This document shows positions 10,892 to 20,998 of a stretch of 64,000 nucleotides of DNA, one piece after another. The DNA lies in contig OY282558.1 in assembly GCA_958295665.1 (NCBI GenBank), forward strand, positions 310,592,092-310,656,091. The letters run 5' to 3'. The notes below the pieces were generated by a model. It was given only the letters and a program-made list of their open reading frames with translations. It was not told the origin of the DNA and made no database searches. Position 1 is the first letter of the stretch; each line of letters opens with the position of its first letter. Source of the DNA: Tipula vernalis. Its lineage: Eukaryota > Arthropoda > Insecta > Diptera > Tipulidae. The translations under genes were made by a program, and so were the position numbers.

Positions 10892-13667
10892 CTAAAATTG
10901 TGCAAAATAATTCAGTTGCATTCTTCGAAATTCTCTCTTAACCGATAACTCATTCATCATCGCTTTTGTTATGCCTCCAAAATTCAAACACACAGCAAGA
11001 TTTTCGGGAGGAACTTTTGGACCTACTTGTCTAATTTTGGAAAATATATTCATATTTTCCGCCATTATTTTCGACCGTTGCGTTTTTTGGTAATCCGTTC
11101 CTCCTTTCAATCTTAATTTTATATCATTCACTAACATATTATCTTTGGTCAACATTCGCACAGTCTCTCGCACGGTGATCCATTCCCTCTTATAATTAAG
11201 AGGTGAATCACCCAATTCGGACCATAGAGTATGTATTGGGGTAGAATTAATCGCCCCCAATATCACTCTAGCACATGCATTCTCAACTTTCATTAATTTT
11301 TGAAGCCCGACCTTAGATCCGTCACCATACACACTTATTCCATACGCAATTTTGGAAGACACTAGCACCTTTCGCAGCATATCAGTCACGCTAGGGTGAG
11401 CCCCCCATTTTGGTTTACTCACCCTTTTGATCGCATTTAATCTGATCTTACAATTATCGGCTAATTTTTCCATGTGCACTTTAAAACTCAATCGATTGTC
11501 GATCCAGATTCCCAAATACCTAGTCAATCTTGAATACTCAATTATCTAATCATAAATTCGCACATCAATTCTTTGATTCGTTCTAAATGCCATACTTAAA
11601 TCATTCAAACATTGTGTTACCTGAATCACACATTCCTGAGCTCGAGTTAGGTCCTCGCCGATAGTTTTGCCCTTGCCGATTAGTACAAAGTCATCTGCAA
11701 ATTGCAAGATAACTTTGTCGGGGGCATTATACCTATGTATTGAGCTCGTATACAGATTGGAGAGGGTCGGAGAAATTTTGCTCCCTTGAGGGAGCCCAAT
11801 ATTCACCGCCCCCTCCAATTTATAACCTCTTCCACACAAAACAAACTTACGCTCACTCATAAACTCATACACCCATTTACAAATTTTTCCAGAAAATCCC
11901 AGGTTCAAAAGAACCTGATATAGTTTCCCTGGAACCACATAATCATACGCTCTTTCAATATCCGCCACAACAAACTTCTTTTCCTTTCGTACTTCCCACA
12001 CAAATTTTTCCACACATTCGTTTGCAGAATGGTTACGTCGGAAACCAAAAGTGGTCTCTGGCAATAAACTATTTTCATTCATAAACTTTTCAAACCTGCC
12101 TTTCATCATCCCATTCATCATTTTAATTAAAACATTCAACATACATATTACTCTATAGTTTATTGCCAGATTAGTATCGCGATCCCTTTTGGGAATTGGA
12201 ACCACTCTGCAATCCTTCCATCTTTCCGGTATCTGAACACTCATCCATATACCCTATTGAGAATCCGAAGCAAGATTTCCTTTGCTTCAACGCTCAACAG
12301 CCCAATCATTTTATAACTCACTCTATTTATTCCTGGGATCGTATAGATTTTGCTGTTTCTTAAACCCTCAGGAACTCATTCCATTCAAATTCCACACACA
12401 TTTAATTCAAATTTTCACCAACATCTTCAAGTAACACCCAATCGTTACTATCACCTACATTATTCTGAACATCCGTCATCATTTGTAAGAATTGATTTCC
12501 TTTTTCAGGATCATCCATTACAACGTTTCTTTCATTCCTCATTTTACCTCTCACTCTATTAAATTTATTTCATATATCTTTAGTTGTGGTTCTGTGTGTC
12601 ATTTCTGCCACATAGTTCCGCCAACTTCTCCTTTTTGCTCTACGGATAGCCATTTTCAATTTTCCATTTACCCATTCATAATTTCGTCTACAATCACAAC
12701 AAATACACCTGTTAAATTCACGTAAAGCTATCCGTTTCCTTTCATGCCAATACTGAATCTCCATATTCCACCAACCGTTTACTTTCATTTCATTCGCTCT
12801 TATTTCAAAACTGCACATTTCATTAACTCTCTCTATTTCACACTCAAGCTGGTTTACATCATTTATTTCATTTGTTATGAGAATCTCATTCATACGTTCA
12901 ACCCATTTCTTACTATTCAGCAAGGTCTTTTTCTCAATATCCACATTTACACCACCTAAACACGCATTGATCATAAATTGATCACTACCCAAATTCTCAT
13001 CTGTTACATTCCAAGTGACTTGGGCCGCCAGTCCGATAGACACTAAAGTGATGTCTATCGCACTGGCTGTGGCCCCAACATACGCCATCCTTGTTGGCCT
13101 TCCATCGTTCAGAATCACGAGATCGGAATCCAGAACGAGGTCCGCCAACAAGTTTCCTCAAGCATCATTCCTTTTACACCCCCAAACACGCGAATGTGCA
13201 TTCATATCACCCCCCAGAATCATGTCACTTTTCCCACGCACCCAATCAAATAATTTTTTTAAATCCCTCAGGCCTTTATCCCTATCACTCACAGTTTTAA
13301 TTGAAGCTGCATATACACTAACAATTAACAAATTTCTATCCAGATTCCTAGTTTTGGCATCGATGACCTCGATGTACTCGAAATCGGGGACCCTCACATT
13401 AGTCAACATTATATTGGCTTTTGCCAATATCGCTACTCCGCCGAAGCCATCGGCCCTAGGTCTGGATAGAAAATTGTACCCATTCACTCGAAACGTCTTG
13501 TTCACACGCTCCCATGTCTCACTTAAAAGTATTACATTCATACAATCATTGGCCAGATAAGTCCGAAGCATATCGCTTTTGGCATACATGCTTTGGATAT
13601 TTATCTGACCAATTCTCAAGCATTCATTGGATCTTATACATTCATTCCATCCTTTCATCATCTGCAT
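10892..13667 (-). pseudogene. LINE ORF2: AP-type endonuclease and reverse transcriptase
   Basis: The N-terminal part (13667-12570) is an APE-type endonuclease. It reads RIGQINIQSMYAK, LLSETWERV (catalytic Glu), GGDMNAHSRVWG (D-x-N) and an S-D-Q block near 12985 in place of the usual S-D-H. A TGA stop at 13158 interrupts it. The RT (12244-11546) shows FGFRRNHSANE, VVADIERAYDYV, LPQGSKISPTLSNL and QFADDFVLIGKG (catalytic FADD box). A stop at about 11544 separates it from the C-terminal region (11527-10892), which contains YLGIWIDNRLSFKVH. A frame change lies between 12570 and 12244. With two stops and one frameshift the gene is dead, but the motifs are intact, so decay is recent to moderate. 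Confidence 0.8.
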
Positions 13668-15026
13668 CCATCGCGATACTTAGCTCGTTCGGGTTCAAAT
13701 ATGAATATTTGCTCCTGCTGATATATTGTGTTGTTCTGCTTTCCTCTGTTGTTGTTGTTTTAATGTTATTAACAGCAGTCGCTGAACTGCCTGGCAAATT
13801 TTCATTTGTTGTTGTTGTTCCTTCATTCTTATTTTTTGCAGTTGTTTGTTTAATTGAATTGTTGTTGTTCTGTGTTTTACTATTATTATTGTTTGTAATG
13901 TTGCTGATTTTGCTATTATTATTACTGTTCTCATTATTTCTGTTACTATTATTATTATTGTTTATATTATTATTGTTATTATTTCTTTTATCGATATTAA
14001 TATTATTGTTATCATTGTTGTTATTATTCTCATTTCTGATATTTTGGTTGATATTTTTATTATTTTCAGTGTTTTGTTGCAGCACATCGCTGCGTATGAT
14101 TGTTTGGTTTGTGCGCCGATGGTTGCTCCTGTTGTATTCGCATTTTGACGATAATAAAATTCCCTAGCTTTGTGGTAGGTGATTCGCTCTATGGTTTTTA
14201 TTTTAATAATCGATTTTTCCATTTAGAATGTAGGGCAACTTTTGTCGAATGTGGTATGCTCCGTTGTACATTTTGCACATTTAATCGGTTCACATGGTAT
14301 CGCGTCGTGTCCATACGGTATTAATTTAGCACATTTGGGGCATACAGGCACCCTTTCACATTTACTTTTGGTGTGACCATACTTTTGGCAGTTGTGACAC
14401 CTCATTGGATTGGGAAGATATTGTCCTACGTCCAATCTCAAGAATCCTGCTTTAATGTATAGTGGCAACTCCGTCGTGTTAAAAGTTAGAGTATGCAGTG
14501 GGGTTTCTTTTAATTCATTATTTATTTTTCGTTTAATGCGCTCCACCTTGATCACCTTTTGGCTCTCTAATTCTTTGCTTATTTCTTCCTCCTTTACGTG
14601 CATTAAATCATAGTTATAGATTACACCTTTGCTAAGGTTTAGGAATTTGTGTTCCTCCACTTGGATTTCCATCTCGGCTAATTTCACGGCATTTATCAGT
14701 TTAAGGTATCTTTCTTTTTTGGTAGTAAGTATCAAAAGGTCCCCACTACGTAATCGCTGGGTTTCTTTTATGTGCGGTGTTATCATCGATAAACCTTTCT
14801 CAATAAGAAATGGTGACACTCCATTAAAACTTTTTTTTTCGGAATCAACCCTCTTTATTACCACATACTTTTGTGATTCTTTACCATCCTCGAAGTAGTT
14901 TCGACGTCTTTTATTTTTATTTTCGTCAAGTTTGGCAAAACCTCTTGCATCAACGAGCGTTGCAAACCTGCTCCCAAACATGTTGGCAACCTGCCCGTAG
15001 GCAGTTACCTTAATACGGTTTACCAC
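13642..15026 (-). pseudogene. LINE ORF1, Gag-like nucleic-acid-binding protein
   Basis: Translation from 15026 gives 267 codons ending in three Cys/His knuckles typical of insect LINE Gag proteins: CHNCQKYGHTKSKC (CX2CX4HX4C), then C-P-K-C...H-D-x3-C, then CAKCTTEHTTFDKSC. In this class the protein coats the RNA and forms the transposition particle. A stop at 14223 follows, and the remaining tail (14085-13642) lies in another frame, so one stop and at least one frameshift separate the halves. The tail is almost pure Asn and Ser with Thr and Gln and ends in Asp/Glu-rich sequence just over the ORF2 start. The start at 15026 is the first Met of the open frame. Confidence 0.75.
13700..14090 (-). 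repeat. Asn-codon (AAT/AAC) low-complexity run inside LINE ORF1
   Basis: On the minus strand this reads as runs of Asn interrupted by Ile, Lys, Ser and Asp; on the plus strand it is a TTA/TTG/ATT-rich tract. Because it is nearly repetitive, it is open in several frames on both strands. That explains the long leucine-rich plus-strand frame 13514-14167, which is an artefact. Confidence 0.7.
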
Positions 15027-15040
15027 TACTTTTGTTGTTT

Positions 15041-15654
15041 ACTGTCTCTTTAATAAACACAAAATTAAACCAACTCAAAATTCAGTATTTTGGTTGTAAA
15101 CAGTTTATATACACTGATTTACAACTATTTATTTTCACGTAATATCACTTAATACAATATTTAATCAAAAAACGGAAAAAATTTGAAAAAAATTTAAAAA
15201 AAAATTTGAATACCCTTGTCAACATTTTTTACATGAATCGTCTATGAAATACGATTTAGACGATTTAGACTGGAAGCTATTTTTATAACCGCTTGCGATT
15301 AGATTATGATTTTTAGATACAATTCTGGAATTTGGCCAAAAAATTCCGGGTTCATATACACTACTAACATATTTTACTAATAAACGAAAACTTTAAAAAG
15401 TATTTCCCAAACGTTTGATCAAATTTTTATTGAATTGGGAAAAACGTTTCTTGAAACGCCAAAGAAGTAATACATAATATGTTTTTCATGACTCAATCAA
15501 CTTTTTTAAATTTGCTTGGTCGGTTGCGTGTTAAGGTCTGCATTTCCGGAGTTGTTTTAATTGTTCTTTGTTCTACTAAAGGCGGACAATCATAAGAATG
15601 ACTGTGCAAATCTGAGTCTGCCATTATATTGTAAATATAATACTTAATAAATCT
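15041..15654. other. Probable LINE 5' region plus unassigned DNA
   Basis: The part near 15041-15200 likely belongs to the LINE 5' untranslated region. A 43-codon minus-strand frame (15624-15493), beginning MADSDLHSHSYDC, has better composition than its surroundings but matches nothing I know. No other feature. Confidence 0.35.
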
Positions 15655-16896
15655 GTATGCATTTTTAAAAGTGGAGAGCTTATTTAATGATATTTATGGA
15701 AGCCAGATTTGTGATTGTTGAGAAATTTATTTAGTTCTAATTATTTGGATATTTGTTGTTGAATTAGTTTCTCATAGACCTTTGATAGAAATGGATTCAG
15801 ACTAATTGGTCTAAGATCTTGCACTGATTCTACCTTGTATTTTTCAGAGATTGGAATAACTTTAGCCTCTTTCCAAGCTATCGGGAAAGTAGATGCTGTT
15901 ATGATATGAGTTAATACATCAATAATGCAAGGTATAGGATAAGTTTTGTGAATTTAGGACAAATACCATCCATTCCAATAGCACTCGATTTAATATTATA
16001 TACGGTATTATAAACTTCATTCGTATTAACACCATGAAAACTTAACTCCGTAGACATTTTTGAAAGTGGCTGATCGAATTTCATCAGAATTAAAAATATT
16101 CTTGGTACTAGTGCGGTTAATCACTCCTAAGTTAGCTACATTTCTCCAAATCGTTTTCTGTGACAGTTTAGATGGAAATATTTTATTAAAAATTGGAGCT
16201 TTTAGCATTTCTGCAAATTCTATTACATATATTGAATAGTCTGTTACACGTCAATTTAAAATCATTGACCTGATGATTTTCCGATGCCGATAAGCTAAGT
16301 CACGTTCGAGAAGTGCCATCGTCAACTCCGAGTTAAACCATACCGTAAAGTTTTTAGATTTGGATTTAGTTTTTCTTAGTGGAATATGATTATGGTATGA
16401 GGTAAGTACACACTTGCTCAAATAATTAATATGATCATTCACATTTGGTAAATCATACACAAGAAACCAATTAGTTCATTGGACATCAACAAACAATTCT
16501 GCAGAATTGATAAGTTTGAAAGATCTATAATATGTTGAACAAGCAATATTTCGTTTTTCAATGTATACTACAACGCTAACTTGATTTTGGGTTGGTTCAA
16601 CATTAATAATTAACAAGCCGATAGTTTCTAAAAAATCTTTAAAATTATTACTCAGTGAGACTTTCTTGAGAACGTTAATATTAAAATTCATAGAATTAAA
16701 ATAATATCATCATGTAGTGGATGTACTGTATTTAGAACATTTTCTATGTCCAAAATATCTCGAACATCAGGTGGGCGATAAAAGCTCTGATCAACATCAA
16801 AAATAAAGAGATTTCAATTAAAATAAACTCTGTGTGTGTATGGTGAAGGCCATTTCGCACATAAACAGATACTCCTCCATGAGTTTTCACATAATT
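15655..16896 (-). pseudogene. LINE fragment (endonuclease C-terminus to early RT)
   Basis: Reading leftwards from 16896, GGVSVYVRNGLHHTHTEF (about 16880) is the G-G-V-x-x-Y-V block of an APE endonuclease. NVLKKVSLSNNFKDFLETIG and further endonuclease text follow (16691-16476). Next is the linker KSKSKNFTVWFNSEL with LERDLAYRHRK, which is typical of Jockey/CR1-like LINEs (about 16360-16260). Early RT words SSAIGMDGICPKFTK (about 15990), A-W-K-E-A-K-V-I-P in broken form (about 15880) and LNNHKSGFHKYH (about 15720) follow. Many stops and frame changes are present. Its right edge abuts the truncated transposase of CACTA-like copy A, suggesting insertion or deletion at that junction. Confidence 0.55.
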
Positions 16897-17843
16897 TCAA
16901 CATTTATCAAATACAAAAATGTCATGCAATAAGTCACAAGCCAAATTATTAGTGACATGGAAATTTGATAAATTATTAAAAATAGAATTTTCTCGAATGG
17001 ATTTTGCTTCTACATCATTTAGTTCCAACTCAATTTCGTAGTTAGTGTGGTTTCGAAGAGATTTAGATACTTCAAAAGAATCAGTTTGGCAATCAGTTTT
17101 AGTCCTAGTACAAATGCGACAGTATTTATGAGAATTAAAACTGGTAAAATAACCTAAAATAAAATTTAACCCTAAATTATCGCCTAGTATTTGGCCTAGG
17201 CAAAAATGTATTTTCAAAACTGCATCATTATGTACTACTTCTATCGCATATATGAAAAGGTCTTCTAAAACGTTTATTAACTTTTTCAAAGTTCGTTTAG
17301 TTGAATAATGTTTTAAGTCTTTTGAATTAATAAAACCGGCCCCTAATATATTTTGTGTGTGTGATAATTGATTTTGAGGAATTACTAGAATACTGTAATA
17401 TATTCCACAAACTGTTTGGTTATGTGGCCCAATTACATCATTTACATGAGAATCATCAAAATAAAGAAACATTGGAAATACTACTTTTTGGTCACCAAAT
17501 TCTTTTAATTTGGATTGCCAAAGTTCCATTTTCCAGATGACGAAGAATTAGGATTGTTTACTGTAGATATTTGCTTTGATGTAGAAGCATTATTCCAGTC
17601 AACAGAAGTATAAAGATCATGTCTAGCAATGTGATTTTTAAATTTATAAAAATTTTGAAACTGTTTATTACATAAATTGAACTTGCAAGCATATTTAAAA
17701 TTTAATGGTGTTTTATGATAGTTTTTGAAATGTGCTAACAGTTCTTCAGATTTTGGGAAGCTTATAGGTTGTAAGAGTATTTCGCAAATTGAGCAAATAT
17801 GTATTAACGAGTGAACTTTTATTATATTACAATTGAGTGACAT
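16897..17843 (-). pseudogene. Transposase-like protein with C2H2 fingers (copy A), truncated
   Basis: The N-terminal segment (17843-17505) holds two C2H2-type fingers: CSICEILL...HFKNYH and CKFNLCNKQFQNFYKFKNH...H. A frame change then leads into 17529-16897, whose text (FPMFLYFDDSHVNDVIG, a C-R-I-C pair at about 17115, and NNLACDLLHDIF) parallels copy B (LFQDAFEIFG, CRYCSY, CVAHDLFEG). The central LVLLC block and the C-terminal half, including the W-x-M-R-F-E block, are missing. It ends at VFDKC exactly where the LINE fragment begins. In related multi-copy animal proteins this is the putative transposase of CACTA-like elements. Catalytic residues cannot be judged here. Confidence 0.55.
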
Positions 17844-20454
17844 TATTTAATTTAGTAATAATATTATGTACCTTTGGAATTTTCTCTTTACTGCAAATTT
17901 TGTAAATATACTCTTGTAAAAATGTCCACACATACGTGCTCTTTGCTGAATACTCTAGATTAAATACAAAGCAGACTTTTATCAAATAGTCCACAGCTCT
18001 TAAAATTGTTGGAAGTTTATACATAACTCCGTCAAAATATACGTAGAACCAGAGCACCCTGTATTTTATAGAGCCATAATCAAAAAATCTGAGCTTTTAT
18101 AAGGGAATTAGAAACGAGGAAAAAACGAAACTTTTCATAGTAAAACACACAAAACATATGGGAAATCACTTTTTTTCCTAAGACTAATTTTTAAATGAAA
18201 ACGTTACAAATTATTAATTATGATTTCTGAAATACTTTTATAAATGTTTGAATTTCAACATATATGAACATCGTTTAAGTAAATCGTTTTCATTTTCTTG
18301 TAATAATTGATTTATTTAAACGAAAATATTAAAAAAAATTCAAAACAACAGCATTATGGTCAAATTGAAATAAAAGCTTACTACGATTCGTTTGGTCATT
18401 TAAGTCAATACACATTACATAGATGGCAGTGATGGCCGTAAAAATTTGGAAAAATCATACCAAAAATTACCACCTGGGGAAATTTCAAGCTCAAAAATTG
18501 TAGGAAAAGCAAAACAAATTCACAAAATATAGGAACGTGTGATAATTTTGCGATTAAATAATTTTTTTTCGTATTTTTCTGTGACCATTTTAGACATCTT
18601 ACGTACACTATTAAAACTAAAGATAAATTTAGCAAGTATTATTTTAATTTTTCAGAGCCAACTTTGATGTATTTTTCAAAATGAAAGTTCGACAAATATA
18701 TTTTAGAAATAATTTAATTTTAATATTTCTGCAATTAATATTTAATTAATACCAATATGGCCTTCTTGTATATTGTTCTTAAAGATATGTAGAAAACTTT
18801 TATATAAACATTTTATAATATTTTTGGTTTTTTCATTGAAAAACTTGAAGCTAAAAAACACCATTTTTACTATGGATTCCTATGAAAATCAATGAAAAGT
18901 TATACCACTAAAAAAGCTTCTAAAAAATACATCATTAAGATTATGGCTCTATACTCTAGAAGGCTCTGGTAGAACTCGTTTAAGTTGTCTATTGTTTCAC
19001 CAATTACAAACATTTTTGGCTGTAGTTTTAAATATTCTTTTACAGCTTGATCCCGTAGTTCTTCTCTTTGTTTTAAATTGTTAATATTAATCAAATAAAC
19101 TATCATATCATCTTGTGCATCGGATATTGATGGCTTCGATGTTTTGTTTAGCCTGGGCGGTAATACTAACGCATGTAGTAAAATGAAGAAATAGTAATGT
19201 CGGGAATCTGTAATGATATAAGATTATTGGAATTGCTATATATAAAATTATCTATATATATATATCAAAATTATTTACCAATTTTCAAGTCTTTTATTTG
19301 TCATATTATTGAAATATTTTAGAAGGAAAAAAACATTTCAATAATTTTTTTTTCACAGTCTTTAAAGTTTTCAAAGAATATGTTTGTTTTGCCCGGATGA
19401 ATAGCTTCAAAGTCGACATCGATCTGCAATAATGAAATACGTATGAGACATTTTTTAGACATAAAGCACATTGTTCATATTATTACGAGCTCGTATCCGT
19501 TTATATTCTTATATCGTGGCCAATCTTTCAATATTTCTACAACATTCTCTTTGTTTTCTTTCATTCTACGCTGAGACATATTCTTCCAGAATTGTAAAAT
19601 GTTGCTGGGTTCATTATTTTGAAGCCATTTTTTGGTTATCTCATGTTTTACATTTATCTCGTCATCAGAAGTTTCCGTAATTATTTGGTTTTCAATAGAG
19701 CGTAATGGAGGAGTTGATATTCGTGGTACATAGTATGTCGACTATAAGGTAATGTTAAAATTAGTCAACCATTCCAACCATTACCATTTTCATTATGTTT
19801 AATAATTAAAAATATAACTAACTACTAAATATAATTTACCACACATTCTGTAGGGAACAACTTCACCATTTCTTCCGCCATCTTCATCATTGTCACTGGA
19901 TTCATTCACATTTCTGACTTGTAATAAAAATCATAAATTGTTCGAACTAACGTTGTCTGTTGAGCTTCATTTAACAAATTAAATTTCTTATAGTGGCTGA
20001 TTATTTCTTTGCCTTCGATAGATTTCGACAAAATGCTCTCTAAATGTAAATGTGCTTCTGGATGTGATCTAATTACAGTATCATTTGAAGATTCGAGCCA
20101 TCGATCTATACTGTTGTAGCATTTGACATAGTTCTATCAGAACCACAACATGTCAGTAGCTCATACTAGCAAAAAAACACATACAAATATGAATCTAACT
20201 GTATAGCTGTATTATAATTCATTTTTAAACTTACGTTATTTGCCTCGGGTGTTTAAAATTTGGTCCAGGTCGTGAGAATGTATCATAATTAAAACATCCA
20301 TCGAATTAACTGCACATTCCGTTAAAACGGATATCGCATTCAAAGAAATGCTCCATTCTAAAAACAAACACACAACATCTGAAGCCGCCGTAATTGTGCA
20401 GTTTTCACTTGGTGGTGACGTGTTAGGATTTAGAAATTCACTTGTTAAATTCAT
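17827..20454 (-). pseudogene. SAM + SAMD3-like element protein (copy A), intron-containing, broken
   Basis: The first exon (20454-20236) encodes a SAM-like domain: VVCLFLEWSISLNAI with a later VLIMIHSHDLDQIL, matching the W...L....D..LL.....DL..L pattern. It is followed by GTAAGT (minus strand, near 20234) and a CTAG acceptor near 20167. The next exon reads NEAQQTTLVRTIYDFYYK and MMKMAEEMVKLFPTEC, the conserved SAMD3-like block, with one in-frame TGA between. A further intron lies at about 19740-19843. Then come LQNNEPSNILQFWKNM, VKEYLKLQPKMFVIGET and, beyond the nested insertion, RAVDYLIKVCFVFNLEY with TYVWTFLQEYIY (18057-17827). The role in transposition is unknown; it may be an accessory DNA-binding or assembly factor. 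Stops, a frameshift and an insertion inactivate it. Confidence 0.6.
18068..18953. mobile_element. Non-autonomous DNA element nested in the SAMD3-like gene
   Basis: TATAGAGCCATAATC at 18068-18082 is repeated in exact inverted form at 18939-18953. The sequence outside on each side is SAMD3-like coding text that would otherwise be nearly continuous. The outer TA may be the target duplication, which would suit a Tc1/mariner- or pogo-type element. The interior (about 855 bases) is AT-rich without a coding frame. Inverted ends of only about 15 bases and absence of a transposase mark it as non-autonomous. Confidence 0.6.
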
Positions 20455-20983
20455 TGCAGTATTTATTATAGTATATTATATATAAAATAAACAAATCTAA
20501 ACACCAAAGCGCGTATTATTATTTATGATAACATCAATTAACACTTATTTAACTTTAATTAAACCACACTGCTCACGATGTAACACCAAACTAAATTGTA
20601 TTTCGATAAATAACTGCACAATCATATGAAAAAATCTAAAATTATTTTATGCAACAAATTTATTGTTAGTTCAAATACTAAAATTTTTATTTTAAACCCT
20701 AAAATTGTTGATTTTTAACGGTAAATTAAAAAAAAATACTTATATGATATTGGTCGAGAATAAAATTGTTAAGGCAACGATTTTAATTTTTAAATCAACT
20801 ATAATTACTTTTGAAACGTTAACAAATTTAAATTATTTGAGGCAAAGTAAAAATTGTTCAAGTAAAGACTACAAATTATTTGAAAACAAACAATTTAGCA
20901 TTTGAGCTAAAAACATTATTTTTACTTCAACAAAATTTACATTTTGAAGCAGCAAATACGAAAATAGTATACTTTCAGCAACG

Positions 20984-20998
20984 TATTTTTTCTGAGTG
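20984..20998 (-). repeat. CACT-type terminus of copy A
   Basis: Read on the minus strand it is CACTCAGAAAAAATA. CACTA-superfamily elements begin with CACT(A/G) and make 2-3 base target duplications. The flank to the right is TAT. The partner end is gone, so the duplication cannot be checked. Confidence 0.4.

Larger units (their letters stand above)
10880..15040 (-). mobile_element. LINE (I/R1/Jockey-group non-LTR retrotransposon), inactive
   Basis: Two overlapping ORFs on the minus strand have the order Gag-like ORF1 then endonuclease-RT ORF2, the layout of insect I, R1 and Jockey group LINEs. ORF1 ends at 13642 and ORF2 begins at 13667, overlapping by 26 bases. The element is nearly full length, but each ORF carries frameshifts or stops. 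The 5' untranslated part is probably within 15027-15200. The 3' end is uncertain. No RNase H domain is seen after the RT, so it is either a clade without one or truncated. Confidence 0.8.
16897..20998 (-). mobile_element. CACTA-like (EnSpm-type) DNA transposon, copy A
   Basis: Two element genes lie head to tail on the minus strand: a SAM + SAMD3-like gene (20454-17827) and a C2H2/tnp-like transposase gene (17843-16897, 3' truncated). The 5' side ends at 20998 in CACTCAGAAAAAATACG read on the minus strand, a CACT-type terminus as expected for CACTA elements. It resembles the CACTCTAAAAAATATTAG start proposed for copy B at 32017. The other end has been lost where a LINE fragment begins at 16896. 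A non-autonomous element is nested at 18068-18953. The superfamily call rests on the CACT end and on resemblance to multi-copy animal transposase-like proteins. Confidence 0.55.

Noticed and set aside
12350..12959. Plus-strand frames rich in His, Phe and Ser
   Set aside because: They are antisense shadows of LINE ORF2.
13514..14167. 217-codon plus-strand Leu/Val-rich frame resembling a membrane protein
   Set aside because: It is antisense to the Asn-rich tail of LINE ORF1; the low-complexity codons leave both strands open.
15493..15624. 43-residue minus-strand peptide gene
   Set aside because: Reasonable composition but too short and without a recognised relative; mentioned only in the gap entry.
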